NCBI RefSeq assembly: GCF_014696225.1
Contig: NZ_JACJPV010000007.1
Span: 90,780-154,779, forward strand
DNA from: Anabaena sp. FACHB-1237
Lineage (GTDB): Bacteria; Cyanobacteriota; Cyanobacteriia; Cyanobacteriales; Nostocaceae
Length of the DNA stretch: 64,000 nt
Reading direction: 5' to 3'
The notes below the pieces were generated by a model that was given only the letters and a program-made list of their open reading frames with translations, ran no database searches and was not told the origin of the DNA. This document shows positions 63,874 through 64,000 of the stretch, one piece after another; within the stretch, counting starts at the first letter, position 1; every line of letters starts with the position of its first letter. The translations under genes and the position numbers were made by a program.

Positions 63874-64000
63874 TAGGACTTACGCATTGACAAAAAACAT
63901 TATCTATGTATTCTAGATCATGCGATCGCTATTAAGATTAGCAAAAATATGCTCACGTACAACTAAAGTAAACAGATTCCTCTGTACTTCATACCAGTTG
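63874..64000. mobile_element. End of a mobile element with AGGACTTACGCA terminus
   Basis: The sequence TAGGACTTACGCATTGACA marks the border inside the methyltransferase gene. The same 12-bp end bounds the family C elements at 31065 and 39601. The 127 bp to the window edge hold no complete ORF, so the element's identity cannot be read here. Confidence 0.5.

Overview
The window is a stretch of chromosome from an AT-rich filamentous (Nostocales-type) cyanobacterium. The evidence is the many GCGATCGC (HIP1) octamers, runs of tandem heptamers in the spacers, and a set of cyanobacterial genes: nblS, a PxcA/CemA relative, ycf23, a Ycf21-type chorismate lyase, sqdX/sqdB, Ycf46 and Ycf35 homologues, and the purC-omp85-lpxC-fabZ-lpxA-lpxB order. 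The exact genus cannot be fixed from the sequence alone.

Layout. 1-10 kb: a partial cyanobacterial ORF, a small membrane protein, cysK, then a minus-strand block with a coiled-coil protein, the sensor kinase NblS, an MltA-like murein hydrolase, a PxcA/CemA-type membrane protein and a two-partner-secretion TpsB/ShlB translocator. 10-18 kb: ycf23, a DegT-type aminotransferase, a FetB-type permease, chorismate lyase, tRNA-Leu(GAG), accC, a YggT protein and a lipoate ligase-like protein. 18-27.3 kb: a minus-strand block of exported proteins: a trypsin-like protease with TPRs, a second trypsin-like protease, two tandem COP23 proteins, a beta-helix DUF1565-type protein, a low-complexity secreted protein and a probable outer-membrane barrel. 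Two of these share an unnamed C-terminal domain, and some share an upstream sequence box.

27.3-40 kb is the accessory zone. It holds a Rieske oxygenase, several families of short inverted-repeat elements (MITE-like, some nested), and fossils of IS605-type tnpB, of a glycosyltransferase and of a type I restriction system (hsdM and hsdS pieces). It also contains the most unusual locus: a two-gene unit in which a ParA ATPase is fused behind an HsdR-N/PD-(D/E)XK nuclease-like domain, followed 2 nt later by a ParB/sulfiredoxin-like protein. An internal ribosome-binding site and ATG inside the fusion could also yield ParA alone. A c-type cytochrome, a Uma2 protein, dcd with a truncated dcd-like fragment beside it, a CobO-like protein without a P-loop, and rph complete this part.

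40-64 kb is mostly housekeeping: an MlaE-type permease, pgl, a zinc-ribbon/FHA protein, tRNA-Gly(GCC), ribH, a TerB-like protein, the lipid A/outer membrane cluster (lpxB, lpxA, fabZ, lpxC, bamA/omp85, purC), a GAF-GAF-PAS adenylate cyclase, the sulfolipid pair sqdX/sqdB, an RHH/zinc-ribbon protein followed by Ycf46 and Ycf35 homologues, a DUF697-type GTPase, and the C-terminal part of a cytosine-C5 DNA methyltransferase that is cut by the end of a mobile element close to the window edge.
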